From NCBI GenBank assembly GCA_014904845.1, contig MU119768.1:9925-20079 (forward strand): a stretch of DNA of 10,155 bases, read 5' to 3'. Within the stretch, counting starts at the first letter, position 1. Every line of letters starts with the position of its first letter. Both the position numbers and the translations under genes were made by a program. Under the pieces are notes generated by a model that searched no databases, was not told the DNA's origin, and saw nothing but the letters and a program-made list of their open reading frames with translations. The DNA comes from Acephala macrosclerotiorum. Taxonomy: Eukaryota > Ascomycota > Leotiomycetes > Helotiales > Mollisiaceae. This document shows positions 7,483 through 10,155 of this stretch, one piece after another.

Positions 7483-9190
7483 TAAACGAATTTTAAATTC
7501 AAATTTATCGTTAAAAATAATTAATTATTTTTAATTATTTTTTATAAATACTATTAATTTTTCAATTTCACATTTAAAAAAAAAATTTATTATCGAAAAA
7601 TTAATTTAATTTGAATTATAATTTATTTTTATTAATAAATATATAAATGTTTATTATTAAACGAATTTTAATAATTTAATTATTAAAAAATTTTATATCG
7701 AATAATAAAATAATTTAAAAATTTCGTATAATAAATTATATTAAAAATTGCGTCGATTTTTTTAAATTAAATATTATTAAAAAAAAATTCATTATTAAAA
7801 AATTTTTAAAATCGATTTTTAAAAAAAGTTTAAAGTTTATTATAAATTTTTTTAAATTTTTTATAAATAATATTATTAATAATTTTTTTATTAATATTAA
7901 TAAATATTAGATTTATAAAAAATAAAATAAAAAAATTAACGTTTTTAAAATTATTAATATAAATTCGATCGATAAAAGTTTTTATTTTATAAACGTATAA
8001 TTTCAATTTTTAAAATTTTTTTTTTATAATATTTAATTAAATTTATTTTAAAATTTTTTTAATTAAAATTCGATTTTTAATATTAAAAAAAAAATTTATT
8101 TAAATAGTTTTTTTGAGAAATCGAAATAATTAATTTATTATTTTTTTATAATTATTAAATCGCGAATAAATTATTTGAAATTAATTAAAAAAAAAAAATT
8201 TAATATATAATAAATTTGAACTTTAAAATATATTTATTTTTTTTTCGTAAAAAAATTAATTAATTTTATTATTTTAATAAAATTTAATAAATTGAAAAAA
8301 AATAATAAAATAAAAAAATAATTTTTAAAAAATCGATAAAATAATAATTATAATTTGAAATTCGTTTATAAAAATTAAATAATAAAAAAAAAATATATAT
8401 TATATAAAAAAAAATTCATTAAAAAAAATTTATTAAAAGTAAAATTTTAATATATTAATTTTTTTTAAAAAAAATAATAAAAAACTTTTTTTTTATTTAT
8501 TTAAAAATATATTATAAAATAAAAATTATTACAATTTTTAAATTAATAAACGATTTAATCGAAAAAATAAAAATAAAAACAAAAACAATAAAAGTTTACG
8601 AAAATTGAAATCGATTTTTTGTTAATATTTTTTGTTTATAGTAAAAAATAATAAAAATATTTATAAATTAAAAACGAGTATTAAAATAAATTTAAATAAA
8701 TTAAAAATTTTTTTTTTAATATATAATTTATAAATTTTAATTTATTTTTTATCGTTTTTAAAATATAAATCGAAATTTTTATAAAACGTTATATAATAAA
8801 TTCAATAAAATTGTTTAATAAATAAGTATTTATAAATATTATAAACGGTATTTAAAATTTTAATACGATTAACGAAATTTAAAATATTGAAAAAAATAAC
8901 GTTTAATTTTCAAATATCGTTTATATTATATGTATAATTAATTATTAAACGTATATTATTTAATTAAAACTCGTAAATTAATCGAAATAAAATAATATTA
9001 AATTGTAATAAAATAATAATAATTTTATATTTTTTTAATATAAATATAAATATATTATAATATTTTTTATTATTAATAATAAATTTTTTAAATTTAATTA
9101 ATATAAAAAATAAAATAAAATAAAAAACGAATAAAAAAACTCAAAAAATTTAAAAAATTTGAAAAAATAAAAAATTTTATATAAAAAAAC

Positions 9191-9228
<38 letters not shown>

Positions 9229-9229
9229 T
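9191..9229. repeat. TAA/TTA microsatellite with palindrome
   Basis: TAA units (9191-9203) run directly into ATT units (9204-9229), making a perfect 26-base palindrome at 9191-9216 followed by more ATT repeats. It is a simple trinucleotide repeat with a strand switch; no function is implied. Confidence 0.8.
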
Positions 9230-10155
9230 CGTTATTACTAATTAATAAAATTAATTAAAAAAATAAAATATTAGTATTAATAATTTTTTAAAATTTAATA
9301 TTTTAAATATTTATATTACTAATAATAATAATTGATTATTTTTTAAATTTATTTATAAAAATCGAAAAAAGTTTTTTAATATATTTTTTAATTATTAAAA
9401 ATTTATAAAAATAAAAAATAAAATATAGTTTTTTTAAATTTATTTCGTTTAAATTTATAATTATTAAATCGTCGTTTATATTTTTTAAATATATTAACGT
9501 TTTTTTACAATTGATAAATTGAAAAAATATTTTTATAAATAATATATTATAAGTTTTATTTTTTTTAATAATAATTATATTAATAATTTTAATAATTTTA
9601 CGAAACGTAAAACGTTTTATATAAAATATTTATTTGAGTTTTTAATATATATATTTATTTTAAAATCTATTAATAAAAATTTTAATAAATTATTAAAATA
9701 TTTAAATTTGAAAAAAAAAATTTTAATTATAATATTTAAATATATTATTAAAAATCTTAATTAAATTAAATCGAATTTATTAAAACGTAATACGCGATTT
9801 TTTAATTTTATTTATTTTAAAAAAAAAATCTTTATTTAAAATTATATATTATTTTAAAAAATTTTAAAAAATTTTAAAATAATATTATTTTTTATTTTTT
9901 ATTTTTATTTAATTAAAATTTTTTTATTATATTTTTAATTTTTATAAATTTATTATTAATATTATTAATTGTAATTACTTTTTTTTTTAAATAATAATTT
10001 ATTAATAATTTTTTATAAATTATTAAAATTGTATTATACGATTTATATAAACGTATTATAATTATTTTTATTTCGTTTTTTGTACGTAAAATTCGTATTT
10101 TTAAAATTTAATAAAACGTTTTTTTGAAATATAATAATAATATTATAAAAATTTT

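Larger units (their letters stand above)
5323..10155. repeat. RIP-degraded AT isochore (former repeat/transposon DNA)
   Basis: From about 5323 composition changes within a few tens of bases from mixed to nearly all A and T, and stays so to the window end. In 6061-6360 I count 14 C and 12 G in 300 bases, and 10 of the 14 C are in CpG. Stops are dense in all frames and no gene or RNA is visible. RIP in Pezizomycotina converts C to T in duplicated DNA, CpA most readily and CpG least; residual CpG in a sea of A/T is the expected end point. The original element cannot be identified by eye. Such blocks are usually heterochromatic. Confidence 0.85.

Noticed and set aside
5323..10155. AT block as mitochondrial DNA or a nuclear copy of it
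   Set aside because: No mitochondrial genes, tRNAs or long reading frames are visible, and the CpG-only residue of C and G is not a mitochondrial pattern.
5323..10155. AT block as a centromere or replication origin
   Set aside because: Possible in some fungi, but composition alone cannot show it; RIP decay of repeats explains the CpG pattern directly.

Overview
The window looks like nuclear DNA of a filamentous ascomycete (Pezizomycotina). Two things point there: a HET (heterokaryon-incompatibility) domain gene, a family greatly expanded in these fungi, and an abrupt switch to a nearly pure A+T block of the kind made by repeat-induced point mutation (RIP). The class is not fixed by the sequence. 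A two-compartment genome, with gene-bearing DNA of ordinary composition next to AT isochores, is common in Dothideomycetes.

Layout. 1-28 is a pure G run, probably a contig edge or sequencing artefact. 66-384 is the 3' end of a HET-family gene whose body is missing. 385-939 is intergenic. 940-2769 is a second, nearly full-length HET gene in the same orientation, broken by a small deletion/frameshift that removes the first conserved motif, an in-frame TAA, and a one-base frameshift near the C-terminus. The two HET ends and the DNA just downstream of them are homologous, so this is a decayed tandem pair. Next come two genes on the minus strand, convergent with the HET gene: copy A (about 2961-3610, possible start at 3740) and copy B (4348-5033). 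They are paralogues of each other, both broken, with an N-terminal F-box-like segment and shared motifs spaced in the same order. Each is preceded by a matching intron-end signature. Between them (3741-4347) I see no gene.

From about 5323 to the end the sequence is about 90% A+T and has no credible coding region. The striking feature is that its few remaining C and G bases are mostly in CpG; C before A, T or C has almost vanished. This fits exhaustive RIP-type C-to-T mutation that spares CpG, and argues against loss by ordinary deamination of methylated CpG. Inside this block a segment of about 230-240 bp occurs twice in direct orientation (5931-6172 and 7073-7300), a trace of the repeat that probably attracted RIP.

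No gene in the window appears intact, and I see no operating multi-gene system. The best reading is a graveyard next to heterochromatin: duplicated HET and F-box-like genes lost by point mutations and small indels, flanked by a RIP-erased transposon or repeat cluster. Several of the inactivating stops are TAA codons that a single CpA-to-TpA change would give from CAA.
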